Below are positions 1 through 9,495 of a stretch of DNA of 64,000 nt, piece after piece. The notes under the pieces were generated by a model. The model was not told the origin of the DNA, searched no databases, and saw only the letters and a list, made by a program, of their open reading frames with translations. A program made the translations under genes and the position numbers. How positions within the stretch are numbered: position 1 is the stretch's first letter; each line of letters opens with the position of its first letter. This DNA is from Cryobacterium roopkundense (GTDB taxonomy: Bacteria; Actinomycetota; Actinomycetes; Actinomycetales; Microbacteriaceae): the NCBI RefSeq assembly GCF_014200405.1, contig NZ_JACHBQ010000001.1:1922001-1986000 (forward strand), written 5' to 3'.

Positions 1-357
1 TTGTTTCCATGGTCTGAAGGGCGACGTCCATTAATCCTCGAATGCTAGGCAGTACCACCAATCTTAGGTCACCGGACGATCCTTGCCTGCAAATGACATG
101 TCACGTCATTTCGAACGTGCCGAGGCATTCGTCCGTATACTGATAGTGCTCCCCACAGTGAAACAGTAGTTCGGTGAGCCCCCGGGTGGGAGATGGCCGC
201 GTGTAGCAGGCCAACTCGCTGGGGGTGACATTTCGCATTCGGTTCCGCGACAGACATACGCAACGCCGCGGTGCGAGACGGTTTGCCGACAATTGCACAA
301 CTATTAAAGGATGGGTTGAGCTCAACCCGCCTTCGCTTCAATGAAGGGTTACGTGAC
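1..357. other. Upstream region of the tkt operon, no supported gene
   Basis: No open reading frame here resembles a protein I recognise; the short minus-strand frames are rich in Arg, His and Pro and look like chance readings of GC-rich DNA. The segment precedes the pentose-phosphate operon and probably carries its promoter. The one clear structure is an inverted repeat at 91-111, listed separately. A GTG at 271 is in frame with tkt but would add 29 residues lacking similarity to transketolases, so this stretch is treated as leader. Confidence 0.5.
91..111. promoter_or_regulatory. Inverted repeat upstream of tkt, possible operator
   Basis: Arms AAATGAC (91-97) and GTCATTT (105-111) are perfectly complementary around a 7-base spacer, and a nested 10-bp perfect palindrome TGACATGTCA spans 94-103. 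It lies about 250 bases upstream of the chosen tkt start in otherwise non-coding DNA. The symmetry suggests a transcription-factor site, but the factor is unknown and no good -35/-10 pair was found beside it. Confidence 0.4.
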
Positions 358-2448
358 GTGGCAGCTTTCCAATGGGATTCCGTTGACGATCAGGCGGTTA
401 ATACCGCGCGAATTCTTGCGGCGGATGCCGTGGAGAAGGTTGGGAACGGGCACCCCGGTACGGCCATGAGCCTCGCGCCCGCCGCCTACCTGCTCTTCCA
501 GAAGGTGATGCGTCGCGATCCGGCCGACAACGATTGGCTTGGCCGGGACCGCTTTGTTCTCTCGGTGGGCCACAGCTCTTTGACCCAGTACATCCAGCTG
601 TACCTCGGCGGCTACGGCCTCGAACTGGATGATCTCAAGGCCTTGCGCACCTGGGGATCCAGGACTCCTGGCCACCCGGAGTTCGGTCACACCGCCGGCG
701 TTGAAATCACCACGGGACCGCTCGGCCAGGGGCTCGCCTCCGCCGTGGGCTTCGCCTACGCGTCACGCTTCGAGCGCGGATTGTTCGACCCTGACGCAGC
801 CGTCGGCACGAGCCCCTTTGATCACTTCGTGTACGTGATTGCCGGCGACGGGGACCTGCAGGAGGGCATCACCTCGGAGGCATCTTCCCTCGCCGGACAC
901 CAGCAGCTCGGCAACCTGATTGCCATCTACGACAGCAACCAGATCTCAATCGAAGACGACACCAACATCGCCTTCACCGAGGACGTCGCCGCACGCTACG
1001 GCTCCTACAACTGGCACGTGCAGACGGTCGACTGGAAGAAGACCGGCGAATACGTTGAAGACGTCGCTGCCCTCAACGATGCCATTACGGCCGCGCAGGG
1101 TGTCACCGACAAGCCGTCCCTGATCATCCTCAAGACGATCATCGGCTGGCCGAGTCCCAATAAGCAGAACTCCGGCAAAATCCATGGTTCAGCGCTCGGG
1201 GCCGAAGAGCTCGCCGGCGTGAAGACGGTGCTCGGCTTCGACCCGGAGAAGACCTTCGATGTGTCCCCCGACGTCATCGCACACACCCGCCTTGCTCTCG
1301 AGCGTGGAGCTCAGCAGCACGCTGACTGGACCGTTCAGTTCGACGTGTGGGCCGCGGAGAACCCGGAACGCAAGGTCCTGCTGGACCGTATCCTCACCGG
1401 TGACCTTCCCGATGGCGTCGAAGAGGCACTCCCCGTCTTCCCGGCCGGAACGGCCGTGTCGACGCGTGCAGCGTCCGGCAAGGTGCTGGGCGCCCTCGGC
1501 CCGGTCATTCCGGAATTGTGGGGAGGCTCGGCCGACCTCGCCGAGTCGAACAACACCACGATCGCCGGTGCCGCGTCGTTCGTCCCCAGTGAGCACTCGA
1601 CGGCGGCCTGGACCGGCAACAAGTACGGTCGCGTCCTCCACTTCGGCATTCGCGAACACGCGATGGCGGCGATCCTCAACGGCATCGTGTTGCACGGCAA
1701 CACGCGGGCCTTCGGCGGAACGTTCCTGATCTTCAGCGACTATATGCGCCCGGCGGTGCGACTCGCAGCGCTCATGAAGGTTCCGTCGATCTTCGTCTGG
1801 ACCCACGACTCGGTGGCTCTCGGCGAGGACGGTCCCACCCACCAGCCGATCGAACAGCTCGCCACCCTGCGCGCCATTCCGGGCCTCGACGTGGTTCGCC
1901 CCGGAGACGCGACCGAAACCGCCTGGGCCTGGAAGACGATCCTCGAGCGTCGCCAGGGTCCGGCCGGAATCGCCCTGACCCGTCAGAACATTCCGGTGTT
2001 TGAGCGTGGAGAGGGCGCGGCGTCCGGCGAGACCTTCGCCTCGGCCTCACACGTCGCCCAGGGCGCCTACGTGCTCGCTGAAGCACCGGGCGGGACGCCT
2101 GACGTTATTCTGATCGCCACCGGCTCCGAGGTGCAATTGGCTGTCGAAGCCCGCACCACACTCGCAGCCGACGGCATCAACGCCCGCGTAGTGTCCGCGC
2201 CCTGCCTTGAGTGGTTCGAGGAGCAGCCCGCGGAGTACCGCGAATCCGTTCTGCCGAAGAATGTCACCGCGCGGGTATCGATTGAAGCCGGAATCGCGTT
2301 GACTTGGAGTAGGTACGTGGGTGATCGCGGTCGCAGCATCTCGATCGAGCACTTCGGTGCGTCGGCCGACTACCAGACCCTCTTCCGCGAATTCGGAATC
2401 ACCACCGAGGCCGTCGTGGCCGCGGCCAAGGAATCCATCGCGCACTAG
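358..2448 (+). CDS. tkt: Transketolase
   Basis: Thiamine-diphosphate enzyme of the non-oxidative pentose-phosphate pathway, moving two-carbon ketol units between sugar phosphates. Family hallmarks are visible: GNGHPG near residue 30, [14 protein letters not shown], the TPP/Mg motif GDGDLQEG followed by YDSNQ, and the catalytic Glu region GIREHAM. The GTG at 358 gives 696 residues, matching the usual length of about 700 and opening just before a typical N-terminus ([13 protein letters not shown]). An in-frame GTG at 271 would add 29 unsupported residues; a weak GAAGG lies 5' of 358. It is the first gene of tkt-tal-pgi-zwf-opcA-pgl. The 135-base gap to tal is unusually structured for this tight operon. 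Confidence 0.95.
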   Translation: MAAFQWDSVDDQAVNTARILAADAVEKVGNGHPGTAMSLAPAAYLLFQKVMRRDPADNDWLGRDRFVLSVGHSSLTQYIQLYLGGYGLELDDLKALRTWGSRTPGHPEFGHTAGVEITTGPLGQGLASAVGFAYASRFERGLFDPDAAVGTSPFDHFVYVIAGDGDLQEGITSEASSLAGHQQLGNLIAIYDSNQISIEDDTNIAFTEDVAARYGSYNWHVQTVDWKKTGEYVEDVAALNDAITAAQGVTDKPSLIILKTIIGWPSPNKQNSGKIHGSALGAEELAGVKTVLGFDPEKTFDVSPDVIAHTRLALERGAQQHADWTVQFDVWAAENPERKVLLDRILTGDLPDGVEEALPVFPAGTAVSTRAASGKVLGALGPVIPELWGGSADLAESNNTTIAGAASFVPSEHSTAAWTGNKYGRVLHFGIREHAMAAILNGIVLHGNTRAFGGTFLIFSDYMRPAVRLAALMKVPSIFVWTHDSVALGEDGPTHQPIEQLATLRAIPGLDVVRPGDATETAWAWKTILERRQGPAGIALTRQNIPVFERGEGAASGETFASASHVAQGAYVLAEAPGGTPDVILIATGSEVQLAVEARTTLAADGINARVVSAPCLEWFEEQPAEYRESVLPKNVTARVSIEAGIALTWSRYVGDRGRSISIEHFGASADYQTLFREFGITTEAVVAAAKESIAH

Positions 2449-2473
2449 ACGCCAGTGTGATTCCCAGACTCAC

Positions 2474-2515
2474 ACGCAAGACACAAAACGCAAGACGCAA
2501 GACGCAAGACGCAAG
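2474..2515 (+). repeat. Six-unit 7-bp tandem repeat between tkt and tal
   Basis: Six consecutive heptamers run from 2474 to 2515. Units 1, 3, 4, 5 and 6 are ACGCAAG and unit 2 is the degenerate ACACAAA. The tract is in non-coding sequence 26 bases after the tkt stop. The mRNA copy would be A-rich and poor in structure, in contrast to the hairpin that follows. Slippage could change copy number without touching a protein. Confidence 0.85.
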
Positions 2516-2530
2516 AACAGAACAGCACCT

Positions 2531-2556
2531 CCTGGGCGAGGAATCCCTCGCCCAGG
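2531..2556 (+). promoter_or_regulatory. Intergenic hairpin before tal
   Basis: CCTGGGCGAGG (2531-2541) pairs perfectly with CCTCGCCCAGG (2546-2556) around a 4-base loop. No T-run follows, so a classical intrinsic terminator is unlikely. It sits 27 bases upstream of the tal ATG and just 5' of the GAGGAG ribosome-binding site. It could be an mRNA stability or processing element, or a partial terminator that sets the tkt:tal ratio. Confidence 0.6.
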
Positions 2557-2583
2557 ACGCACGACAGAGGAGATTTACGACAC

Positions 2584-3714
2584 ATGACTGAAATCACCAC
2601 CCCCCTCGCCCAGCTTTCCGCCGCCGGCGTGAGCATTTGGCTCGACGACCTGTCCCGCGAACGAATCGTCTCAGGCGGGCTGCAGCAGCTCATCGACAAC
2701 AGCAACGTGGTCGGCGTCACGACCAACCCCACGATCTTCGCCGGCGCCCTCGCCAACGGTGACGCCTACGCCACCCAGGTCGCCGCCCTCGCCGCCGCCG
2801 GCACGAGCGTTCCCGACGCAGTCTTCGAGATCACCACCGACGACGTCACCGCCGCGAGCGACATCTTTCGCCCCCTCTATCACAGCACCGGCGGGGTTGA
2901 CGGCCGTGTGTCCATCGAGGTCGAGCCGGGCCTCGCCCGCGACGCCGCTGGAACCATCATTCAGGCCGCCCAACTGTGGGCCAAGGTCAACCGGCCGAAC
3001 GCGATGATCAAGATTCCGGCCACCGTCGAGGGCCTCGAAGCCATCACCGCGACGATCGCCAGGGGCATCAGCGTCAACGTGACACTCATCTTCAGCCTCG
3101 AGCGTCACCGTCAGGTCATCAACGCCTACCTCACCGGGCTCGAGCAGGCCAAAGCCGCCGGACTGGATATTTCCACGATCCACTCCGTCGCCTCGTTCTT
3201 CGTCTCACGCGTCGACACCGAGATCAACAATCGCCTCGACGACATCGGAACGGATACGGCCCTCGCGCTCAAGAGCAAGGCCGGCGTCGCCAACGCCCAG
3301 CTCGCCTACGAGGTCTTCGAGCAGGCATTCAGCAGCGAACGCGCACTCGGGCTGATCAAGGCCGGCGCCAACAAGCAGCGCCCGTTGTGGGCCTCCACCG
3401 GGGTCAAGGATCCCACCCTGCCCGACACGCTGTATGTCACAGAGCTCGTCGCTCCGGAGGTCGTCAACACGATGCCCGAGAAGACTATGCTCGCCGCAGC
3501 AGACCACGCTGTCGTTCCCGCCGACTCGGTGACCGGCTCCTATGCTGCCGCCAACGCCGTGCTCGATGCCCTCGCGGCCGTCGGAGTGTCCTACACCGAC
3601 GTGACGCGCGTTCTCGAAGAGGAAGGCGTCTCGAAGTTCGTCGTCTCCTGGAACGAACTGCTCGAGACGGTCGCGGGCGCACTCGCCGCAGCCGAGACCT
3701 CGGTCGTCCGTTGA
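2584..3714 (+). CDS. tal: Transaldolase
   Basis: Transfers the dihydroxyacetone unit from sedoheptulose-7-phosphate to glyceraldehyde-3-phosphate. The 376-residue length fits the long actinobacterial form. Visible motifs are WLDDLSRE near the N-terminus, TTNPTIF, and MIKIPAT with the Schiff-base lysine at about residue 143. The ATG at 2584 follows a good GAGGAG. The stop is embedded in TTGA, whose TTG starts pgi, so translation of the two genes is probably coupled. Tal and Pgi together have the length and domain order of the fused Tal-Pgi proteins known elsewhere. Confidence 0.95.
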   Translation: MTEITTPLAQLSAAGVSIWLDDLSRERIVSGGLQQLIDNSNVVGVTTNPTIFAGALANGDAYATQVAALAAAGTSVPDAVFEITTDDVTAASDIFRPLYHSTGGVDGRVSIEVEPGLARDAAGTIIQAAQLWAKVNRPNAMIKIPATVEGLEAITATIARGISVNVTLIFSLERHRQVINAYLTGLEQAKAAGLDISTIHSVASFFVSRVDTEINNRLDDIGTDTALALKSKAGVANAQLAYEVFEQAFSSERALGLIKAGANKQRPLWASTGVKDPTLPDTLYVTELVAPEVVNTMPEKTMLAAADHAVVPADSVTGSYAAANAVLDALAAVGVSYTDVTRVLEEEGVSKFVVSWNELLETVAGALAAAETSVVR

Positions 3715-5318
3715 GCTTCCGCATTTCCGTCAGCGGCTCCGCCGCCGACGCCGTTCGCAGAGTCGTGCCTACCCTCGTCGACGACCTTGTTGCCTCCGGC
3801 ATCACAGCGCTCGACCCCGCCCTATGGGGTCCCGAAGCCGAAGCAGAGGCCGCCAAACGTCTCGGCTGGACAGAGTCCGTCTCGATTTCCCGGCCGCTCG
3901 TCGACGAGATCTCTGCACTCAGGGACACCCTGCGCGCCGCCGGAGTGACGCACATCGCCCTCGCCGGCATGGGAGGGTCCTCGCTCGCCCCCGAGGTCAT
4001 CACGAACACTGCCGGTGCCTCACTGACCGTGCTCGACGCGACCGACCCCGGCCAAGTGCTCGCCGCGCTGGCGGACAACCTCGCGTCGACGGCACTCGTG
4101 GTTTCGTCGAAGTCGGGATCCACCGTTGAAACCGACAGCCAGCGTCGCGTGTTCGAGCGGGCCTTCCTGGCCGCCGGCATCGACCCGGCCGAACGCATCA
4201 TTGTGGTGACAGACCCCGGATCGCCGCTCGAGGCATCCGCTCGGGAGGCCGGGTACAGGGTCTTCACTGCCGACCCCAACGTTGGCGGCCGCTACTCCGC
4301 GCTGACGGCGTTCGGACTCGTTCCGTCCGGACTCGCCGGTGTCGACATCGGAAAACTGCTCGATGAAGCCGACGCGATCTCCCTCGCGCTCGCAGTCGAC
4401 ACGCTCGACAACCCAGGACTCGTGCTCGGCGCCGCCATCGCTTCCGCCAGCCCGCGCCGGGACAAGCTCGCCATCGTGGCCGACGGAACCCACATTGTGG
4501 GCTTCGCCGACTGGGTTGAACAGCTCATCGCCGAGTCGACAGGAAAGCTCGGAACCGGAATCCTGCCGGTCGTTCTCGACCTCGATGCCCCGGAGCTGGC
4601 GGCCAACCTGCCTGACGTGCAATTGGTTCGCGTTGTTGCCGACGCCGGCCAGGAGATCTTTGTCGACCACGACGGCGCAGACGAGATTCGCGTCAGCGGA
4701 ACCCTCGGCGCGCAGTTCCTGGTCTGGGAATATGCGACGGTTGTGGCGGGTCGCCTTCTGGGTATCAATCCGTTCGACCAGCCCGATGTGGAATCCGCCA
4801 AGATCGCCACCCGCGGTCTGCTGGACGAACGACCGGCGCCCGAGCCCGCAGCTTTCATCTCCGACGGCATCGAGGTACGTGGCACCCCTCACGTGATCGG
4901 GGCCGCGAGCGACCTCGCCTCGGCCATCGACGCCCTTCTGGAAGAGCTTGGACCGGACGGATACGTGGCCGTGCAGGCCTACGTCAACCGACTCGCTCTC
5001 CCCCAACTCGTCGAGATCCGCTCGAAACTCGCCACGCTCGCCAAACGACCGATCACCTTCGGCTGGGGCCCGCGTTTCCTGCACTCCACGGGCCAGTTCC
5101 ACAAGGGCGGCACGGCGACGGGTGTCTTTTTGCAGATTCTGGCCACACCGCCGGAAGACCTGGACATTCCCGATCGCCCCTTCACGTTCGGTGAGCTCAT
5201 CCAAGCCCAGGCCAGCGGTGACGCGAGCGTGTTGGCCGAGCACGGTCGCCCGGTGCTCACTCTCACGCTGACCGCACCGGACGCCAACCTCGCGACGCTC
5301 TTCCGAGCGCTCGACTAG
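3711..5318 (+). CDS. pgi: Glucose-6-phosphate isomerase, Tal-Pgi fusion type
   Basis: Interconverts glucose-6-phosphate and fructose-6-phosphate. It carries SIS-type phosphosugar motifs: [11 protein letters not shown] near residue 87, [24 protein letters not shown], and [16 protein letters not shown] near the C-terminus. These match the Pgi half of bifunctional transaldolase/phosphoglucose isomerases better than classical E. coli Pgi. The TTG at 3711 overlaps the tal stop (TTGA) and gives 535 residues; the same frame is open far upstream inside tal, but that region reads as out-of-frame tal. Function is well supported by context between tal and zwf; the start rests on family length and the overlap. 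Confidence 0.88.
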   Translation: MSFRISVSGSAADAVRRVVPTLVDDLVASGITALDPALWGPEAEAEAAKRLGWTESVSISRPLVDEISALRDTLRAAGVTHIALAGMGGSSLAPEVITNTAGASLTVLDATDPGQVLAALADNLASTALVVSSKSGSTVETDSQRRVFERAFLAAGIDPAERIIVVTDPGSPLEASAREAGYRVFTADPNVGGRYSALTAFGLVPSGLAGVDIGKLLDEADAISLALAVDTLDNPGLVLGAAIASASPRRDKLAIVADGTHIVGFADWVEQLIAESTGKLGTGILPVVLDLDAPELAANLPDVQLVRVVADAGQEIFVDHDGADEIRVSGTLGAQFLVWEYATVVAGRLLGINPFDQPDVESAKIATRGLLDERPAPEPAAFISDGIEVRGTPHVIGAASDLASAIDALLEELGPDGYVAVQAYVNRLALPQLVEIRSKLATLAKRPITFGWGPRFLHSTGQFHKGGTATGVFLQILATPPEDLDIPDRPFTFGELIQAQASGDASVLAEHGRPVLTLTLTAPDANLATLFRALD

Positions 5319-5361
5319 TCCGGAACCTCCCTCCCCCACGCATTCGTCCCTTAGGAGCTGC

Positions 5362-6903
5362 ATGTCCCCGGTGGAAATCACCCCGGAGTTTAATCCGTTG
5401 CGTTCACCCTCCGATTACCGTCTGAATCGCATTGCCGGGCCTTCAAGCCTCGTGATCTTCGGCGTGACCGGAGACCTGTCGCGGAAGAAGCTCATGCCCG
5501 CCGTCTACGACCTGGCCAATCGTGGCCTGCTCCCGCCCGGCTTTGCGCTGGTCGGGTTTGCACGCCGCGACTGGGACCATCAGGACTTCATGCAGGTCGT
5601 GCACGATTCAGTGAAGCAGTATGCCCGCACCGAATTCCACGAGGATGTGTGGGCTCAACTTGCCGAAGGCATCCGTTTCGTGCCCGGCACGTTCGACGAT
5701 GACGACGCCTTCGAGGTGCTTAAGGACACGATCGCCCAGCTGGACCGCGAACGCGGAACAATGGGAAACCACGCCTTCTACCTCGCGATTCCCCCGAAAG
5801 CTTTCCCGCTCGTCACCGAGCAGCTACGCCGCTCTGGCCTTGCCGAGCAGAAGGATGGCCAGTGGCGTCGCGTCGTCATCGAGAAGCCGTTCGGCAGTGA
5901 CCTGAAGACAGCGCGTGAGCTCAACGACGTCGTCGAATCTGTGTTTCCTCCGGACTCCGTGTTCCGGATTGACCACTACCTCGGCAAAGAGACGGTTCAG
6001 AACATCCTCGCGCTGCGCTTTGCGAACCAGATGTTCGAGCCGCTGTGGAATGCCAACCACGTGGAGCACGTGCAGATCACCATGGCCGAGGACATCGGAG
6101 TGGGCGGCCGGGCCGGGTACTACGACGGCATCGGCGCGGCACGCGATGTGATTCAGAATCACCTCCTGCAGCTTCTCGCGCTCACCGCGATGGAGGAACC
6201 CATCTCTTTCGAGGCCGCAGACCTGCGCGCCGAGAAGGAAAAGGTGCTGGCCTCCGTGCATCTACCAGAAGACCTCGGTCTCGGTACCGCGCGCGGGCAG
6301 TACACGGGCGGTTGGCAGGGCGGTGAGAAGGTTGTCGGTTTTCTCGACGAAGACGGCATGAACCCGGAGTCAATCACCGAGACCTACGCCGCCCTCCGCT
6401 TGACCATCGACAACCGTCGCTGGTCGGGTGTTCCCTTCTACCTGCGCGCTGGAAAGCGCCTCGGACGTCGTGTCACCGAAATTGCCGTGGTGTTCAAGCG
6501 CGCCCCGCAGTACCTCTTTGCCGAGAGCCAGACTGCCGAGCTCGGGCACAATGCACTGGTGATCCGCGTGCAGCCGGACGAGGGTGTCACCATCCGCTTC
6601 GGTTCGAAGGTGCCCGGCGTCGGCATGCAGGTGCGGGACGTCACAATGGACTTCGGTTACGGCCACGCCTTCACCGAGGCGAGCCCCGAGGCCTACGAAC
6701 GCCTGATCCTGGACGTTCTGCTGGGTGATCCGCCGCTCTTCCCCCGCCACGAAGAGGTTGAACTCTCGTGGAAGATTCTTGACCCCATCGAGGAATACTG
6801 GGCAACCCAGGGCCAGCCCGAACAATACCGGCCCGGCACCTGGGGGCCCCCGTCCGCCGATGAGCTGCTGGGCCGCGACGGCCGTAAATGGAGACGCCCA
6901 TGA
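5362..6903 (+). CDS. zwf: Glucose-6-phosphate 1-dehydrogenase
   Basis: Catalyses the NADP-linked first step of the oxidative pentose-phosphate pathway. The 513-residue product has the dinucleotide motif FGVTGDLSRKKLMPA near residue 33 and the active-site signature RIDHYLGKE with the substrate lysine at about residue 209. The ATG at 5362 follows TTAGGAGCTGC, a good ribosome-binding site. It lies 43 bases after pgi and overlaps opcA by ATGA, suggesting that the enzyme and its OpcA partner are made in a fixed ratio. Confidence 0.97.
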   Translation: MSPVEITPEFNPLRSPSDYRLNRIAGPSSLVIFGVTGDLSRKKLMPAVYDLANRGLLPPGFALVGFARRDWDHQDFMQVVHDSVKQYARTEFHEDVWAQLAEGIRFVPGTFDDDDAFEVLKDTIAQLDRERGTMGNHAFYLAIPPKAFPLVTEQLRRSGLAEQKDGQWRRVVIEKPFGSDLKTARELNDVVESVFPPDSVFRIDHYLGKETVQNILALRFANQMFEPLWNANHVEHVQITMAEDIGVGGRAGYYDGIGAARDVIQNHLLQLLALTAMEEPISFEAADLRAEKEKVLASVHLPEDLGLGTARGQYTGGWQGGEKVVGFLDEDGMNPESITETYAALRLTIDNRRWSGVPFYLRAGKRLGRRVTEIAVVFKRAPQYLFAESQTAELGHNALVIRVQPDEGVTIRFGSKVPGVGMQVRDVTMDFGYGHAFTEASPEAYERLILDVLLGDPPLFPRHEEVELSWKILDPIEEYWATQGQPEQYRPGTWGPPSADELLGRDGRKWRRP

Positions 6904-7868
6904 TCGTCGATCTGCCCGATACCACGACCGCCAAGATCTCCAAGGCGCTCGTACGGATACGCGAGGAGGGCGGCGCTGTCGCCCTCGGACGCGTGCTGAC
7001 CCTTATCATCTCGTCGACCATGGGACACGAGGAGGAGGCCATCACCGCCGCCAACGACGCCTCACGCGAGCACCCCATGCGCGTGATCGTCGTCTCGACT
7101 GAGGGACCCGACACACCCCAGATCCAGACCACGCCCCGCGTGGACGCTGAAATTCGCGTCGGAGGCGACGCCGGGGCCAGTGAGGTCATCGTGCTTCGTG
7201 TGTACGGAGCTGCCGCCAGCGACCCCGAGAGTCTCGTGACGGGCCTCTTGCTCCCCGATGCCCCCGTGGTGGCTTGGTGGCCCGGGCTGGCACCCGAGGT
7301 TCCGGCCGACTCCCCTCTGGGACGGATCGCCTACCGACGGATTACGGACGCGTCGGCGCAGCCCGACCCGCAGGACGCTTTGCAGCGTCTGCGGACGAGC
7401 TACCGCCCCGGCGACACCGACTTCGCGTGGACACGTCTCACGCTCTGGCGCACCCAACTCGCCGCAGTACTCGACCAGCCGCCCTACGAGCCCGTCACGT
7501 CGATCCACGTCACGGGCGCCGCAGACTCACCCTCCACGACTCTGCTGGCCGCGTGGCTGCACATGCAGTTGAAGGCACCCGTCGGCTGTGAGCTCACATC
7601 GGGCCCGCACGCCAATGGCCTGTACGGAGTGAACCTGACACGCGCCGGCGGGGTCATCTCCCTCGAACGGGAGATACCCGGCATCGCCACTCTGATTCAA
7701 CCTGGACAGCCCGTGCAGGACCTCTCACTGCGTCGCCGCAGTCTGCGGGACTGTCTGGCGGACGAGCTCCGCAGGCTCGATCCCGATGACCTGTATGGTG
7801 AGGTCATTACGCGCGGCCTTCCACTTCTGGAAGACGTGGTGAACTCAGAGACCGGAGTGCCAGCGTGA
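6900..7868 (+). CDS. opcA: Glucose-6-phosphate dehydrogenase assembly protein OpcA
   Basis: OpcA is an actinobacterial and cyanobacterial partner needed for full activity of Zwf. The 322-residue sequence shows the usual N-terminal half (IVDLPDTTTAKISKAL, then a segment rich in small residues with TLIISST) and a C-terminal domain with no known catalytic motif. The ATG at 6900 overlaps the zwf stop by 4 bases; an ATG at 6888 inside zwf would add four residues and is less likely. The 3' end overlaps pgl through GTGA. Confidence 0.93.
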   Translation: MIVDLPDTTTAKISKALVRIREEGGAVALGRVLTLIISSTMGHEEEAITAANDASREHPMRVIVVSTEGPDTPQIQTTPRVDAEIRVGGDAGASEVIVLRVYGAAASDPESLVTGLLLPDAPVVAWWPGLAPEVPADSPLGRIAYRRITDASAQPDPQDALQRLRTSYRPGDTDFAWTRLTLWRTQLAAVLDQPPYEPVTSIHVTGAADSPSTTLLAAWLHMQLKAPVGCELTSGPHANGLYGVNLTRAGGVISLEREIPGIATLIQPGQPVQDLSLRRRSLRDCLADELRRLDPDDLYGEVITRGLPLLEDVVNSETGVPA

Positions 7869-8635
7869 CCAACGAACGACGAGTTCTGGTTCACCAGAAC
7901 AAACAGGCTCTGGCCAGCTCTGTCGCGGCTCGATTCATCACCAAGATGGTGGACATCCTGCACGAGGAGGGTGAGGCTAATGTGATTCTCACGGGCGGCT
8001 CCGTGGGTATCGCGGTGCTGGCTGCCATCAACGAGTCTGCGGCCCGCGACACCATTGACTGGGCTCGAGTGAGTTTCTGGTGGGGTGATGAGCGCTGGGT
8101 TCCACGCGCTCACCCCGACCGCAATGAGGGCCAGGCGCGTACGGCGCTGTTGGATCATCTCGCCATTCCAGCCGCGAACATTCACCCCTTCTCCGCCTCG
8201 GATGAGGGACTCTCCCTCTCCGAGGGCGCCGAGCGCTACGCGGCTGACCTCGCCGAACTCGCTCCATTAGGAGCCCTGTTGCCGCGATTCGACATCGCGT
8301 TCCTCGGGGTGGGGCCAGACGGCCATGTGGCCTCACTCTTCCCACACGGCGCAGGCATCCGGGAGAACGAGGCGAGCGTCATCTCCGTGCTCAATTCGCC
8401 CAAGCCCCCGTCCAAACGGCTCTCCCTGACCCGCCCCGTTCTGAACTCCTCGGATCGGGTCTGGATGGTCCTGGCCGGTTCAGACAAGGCCTCCGCCCTC
8501 GGGCTCGCCCTGGCAGGTGCAAGCCGGGACGAAGTGCCCGCTGCCGGGATCAAGGGGCGAAAGCGCACGGTTTTCTTTGTTGACAACGAAGCCGCTGCCG
8601 AGGTTCCTGAGAGCCTCATCGCTCCATCGTACTGA
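7865..8635 (+). CDS. pgl: 6-phosphogluconolactonase
   Basis: Hydrolyses 6-phosphogluconolactone to 6-phosphogluconate, the step after Zwf. The 256-residue protein is of the DevB/NagB-like type with TGGSVGIAVL, WWGDERWVPRAHPDRN and GVGPDGHVASLFPH motifs. The GTG start at 7865 overlaps the opcA stop. This is the last gene of the operon; a strong terminator begins 14 bases after the stop. 6-phosphogluconate dehydrogenase, which would complete the branch, is not in the window. Confidence 0.95.
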   Translation: MTNERRVLVHQNKQALASSVAARFITKMVDILHEEGEANVILTGGSVGIAVLAAINESAARDTIDWARVSFWWGDERWVPRAHPDRNEGQARTALLDHLAIPAANIHPFSASDEGLSLSEGAERYAADLAELAPLGALLPRFDIAFLGVGPDGHVASLFPHGAGIRENEASVISVLNSPKPPSKRLSLTRPVLNSSDRVWMVLAGSDKASALGLALAGASRDEVPAAGIKGRKRTVFFVDNEAAAEVPESLIAPSY

Positions 8636-8649
8636 TCGTCCCAGACAGA

Positions 8650-8684
8650 AAAAGGCCCGACCACGAGGTGTGGTCGGGCCTTTT
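8650..8684. terminator. Bidirectional terminator between pgl and rbpA
   Basis: AAAGGCCCGACCAC (8651-8664) and GTGGTCGGGCCTTT (8670-8683) form a perfect 14-bp stem with a GAGGT loop. The T-run on the right serves pgl and the A-run on the left (a T-run on the minus strand) serves rbpA, so one element closes both convergent genes. Confidence 0.95.
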
Positions 8685-8686
8685 CT

Positions 8687-9055
8687 TTAGTTCGTGGGGC
8701 TCAGCTTGCCGCGGCGAACCCGCAACTGGTTGAGAGCCTCTTCGAGGAGCGACTCCGCCTCGTCTTCAGTTCGGCGTTCCTTCACGTAGGCCAGGTGAGT
8801 CTTGTAGGGCTCAAGCTTGACAACCGAAGGCGGGTTTTCTTTGTCACGACCGGCCGGCAGCCCTGACGACGGGCAATCGATGGTGACCGGGATTTCTTCG
8901 TCAGGCAACGTGGCCGCGAAGTACCGAACGGTTTCGTTGCCGAGGGCATCCCAGTAGGACACCTTGATGCGATCGGCGTGGAAACCACGGTCCTGCTCCC
9001 CCATGGGGCCAGCTCCCACCCGTGAACCACGAATTGCACTTCCGCCAGATGCCAT
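8687..9055 (-). CDS. rbpA: RNA polymerase-binding protein RbpA
   Basis: Actinobacterial protein that binds RNA polymerase and the primary sigma factor and stabilises the open promoter complex. The 122-residue sequence carries the family's basic linker region (GSRVGAGPMGEQDRGFHA), the core domain (YWDALGNETVRYFA, then TIDCPSSGLPAG) and a helical, acidic C-terminal sigma-interacting domain (EDEAESLLEEAL). The ATG at 9055 follows GGGAGGAAC. The gene is converging on pgl and lies downstream of secG; it may share the tpiA-secG transcript or have its own promoter in the 75-base gap. Confidence 0.95.
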   Translation of the reverse strand: MASGGSAIRGSRVGAGPMGEQDRGFHADRIKVSYWDALGNETVRYFAATLPDEEIPVTIDCPSSGLPAGRDKENPPSVVKLEPYKTHLAYVKERRTEDEAESLLEEALNQLRVRRGKLSPTN

Positions 9056-9130
9056 TTTGTTCCTCCCATTGAACGATGTTGTACGTGCCCGACCGGAGCC
9101 GAGCCAAAAACCTGCCGGGCCTAAACGAAC

Positions 9131-9382
9131 TTAAGCGCCGGTGTCGAACTTGGTGATCAGGCCGAGAACCACGATGCACGTGATCCAGAGCAACCCCAGG
9201 ATGACCGTAATGCGGTTAAGGTTGCGCTCCGCAACACCGGACGCCCCGAGGTTCGACGTGACCCCGCCGCCGAACATGTCGGACAGCCCACCGCCCCGAC
9301 CCTTGTGCAACAGAATGAGCATGGTGAGCAGGAGACTCGTAATTCCTACGAGGACCTGCAACACAACCTGGAGAATCTCCAC
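9131..9382 (-). CDS. secG: Preprotein translocase subunit SecG
   Basis: Small inner-membrane subunit of the SecYEG protein-export channel. The 83-residue protein has two hydrophobic segments (about residues 3-20 and 54-75) separated by the conserved loop HKGRGGGLSDMFGG. The GTG at 9382 is preceded by GAAAGG at good spacing; the longer upstream frame lacks hydrophobicity and crosses the promoter region. It follows tpiA, as is usual in actinobacteria (gap-pgk-tpiA-secG). Confidence 0.93.
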   Translation of the reverse strand: MEILQVVLQVLVGITSLLLTMLILLHKGRGGGLSDMFGGGVTSNLGASGVAERNLNRITVILGLLWITCIVVLGLITKFDTGA

Positions 9383-9436
9383 ACGAAACCTTTCACAAAT
9401 GCGATGGGCGCAGTAAGTCCCACCAAGACTCTGGTA

Positions 9437-9442
9437 ATTATA
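9437..9442 (-). promoter_or_regulatory. Candidate -10 element of secG
   Basis: The minus strand reads TATAAT, a perfect -10 hexamer, in an AT-rich patch 55 bases upstream of the secG GTG and just beyond the tpiA hairpin. No good -35 hexamer is seen at 16-18 bases. The position after a terminator supports a separate secG promoter. Confidence 0.4.
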
Positions 9443-9458
9443 GCGCGACAAGAACACT

Positions 9459-9491
9459 GCGGGTGGCTCCCCCAAGGGAGGAGCCACCCGC
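9459..9491 (-). terminator. Hairpin terminator after tpiA
   Basis: GCGGGTGGCTCC (9459-9470) pairs with GGAGCCACCCGC (9480-9491), extended inward by CCC/GGG with one bulged A. It starts 4 bases after the tpiA stop on the minus strand. Only a weak T-rich stretch (GTTCTTGT) follows, so termination may be partial. Confidence 0.7.
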
Positions 9492-9495
9492 GGGA

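Noticed and set aside
69..341. Minus-strand frame of 90 codons upstream of tkt
   Set aside because: Composition is Arg/His/Pro-rich with no recognisable motif or ribosome-binding site, and it spans the likely tkt promoter.
4020..5381. Long minus-strand frame opposite pgi and similar long antisense frames elsewhere
   Set aside because: High-GC codon bias opens antisense frames; pgi on the plus strand has clear family motifs.
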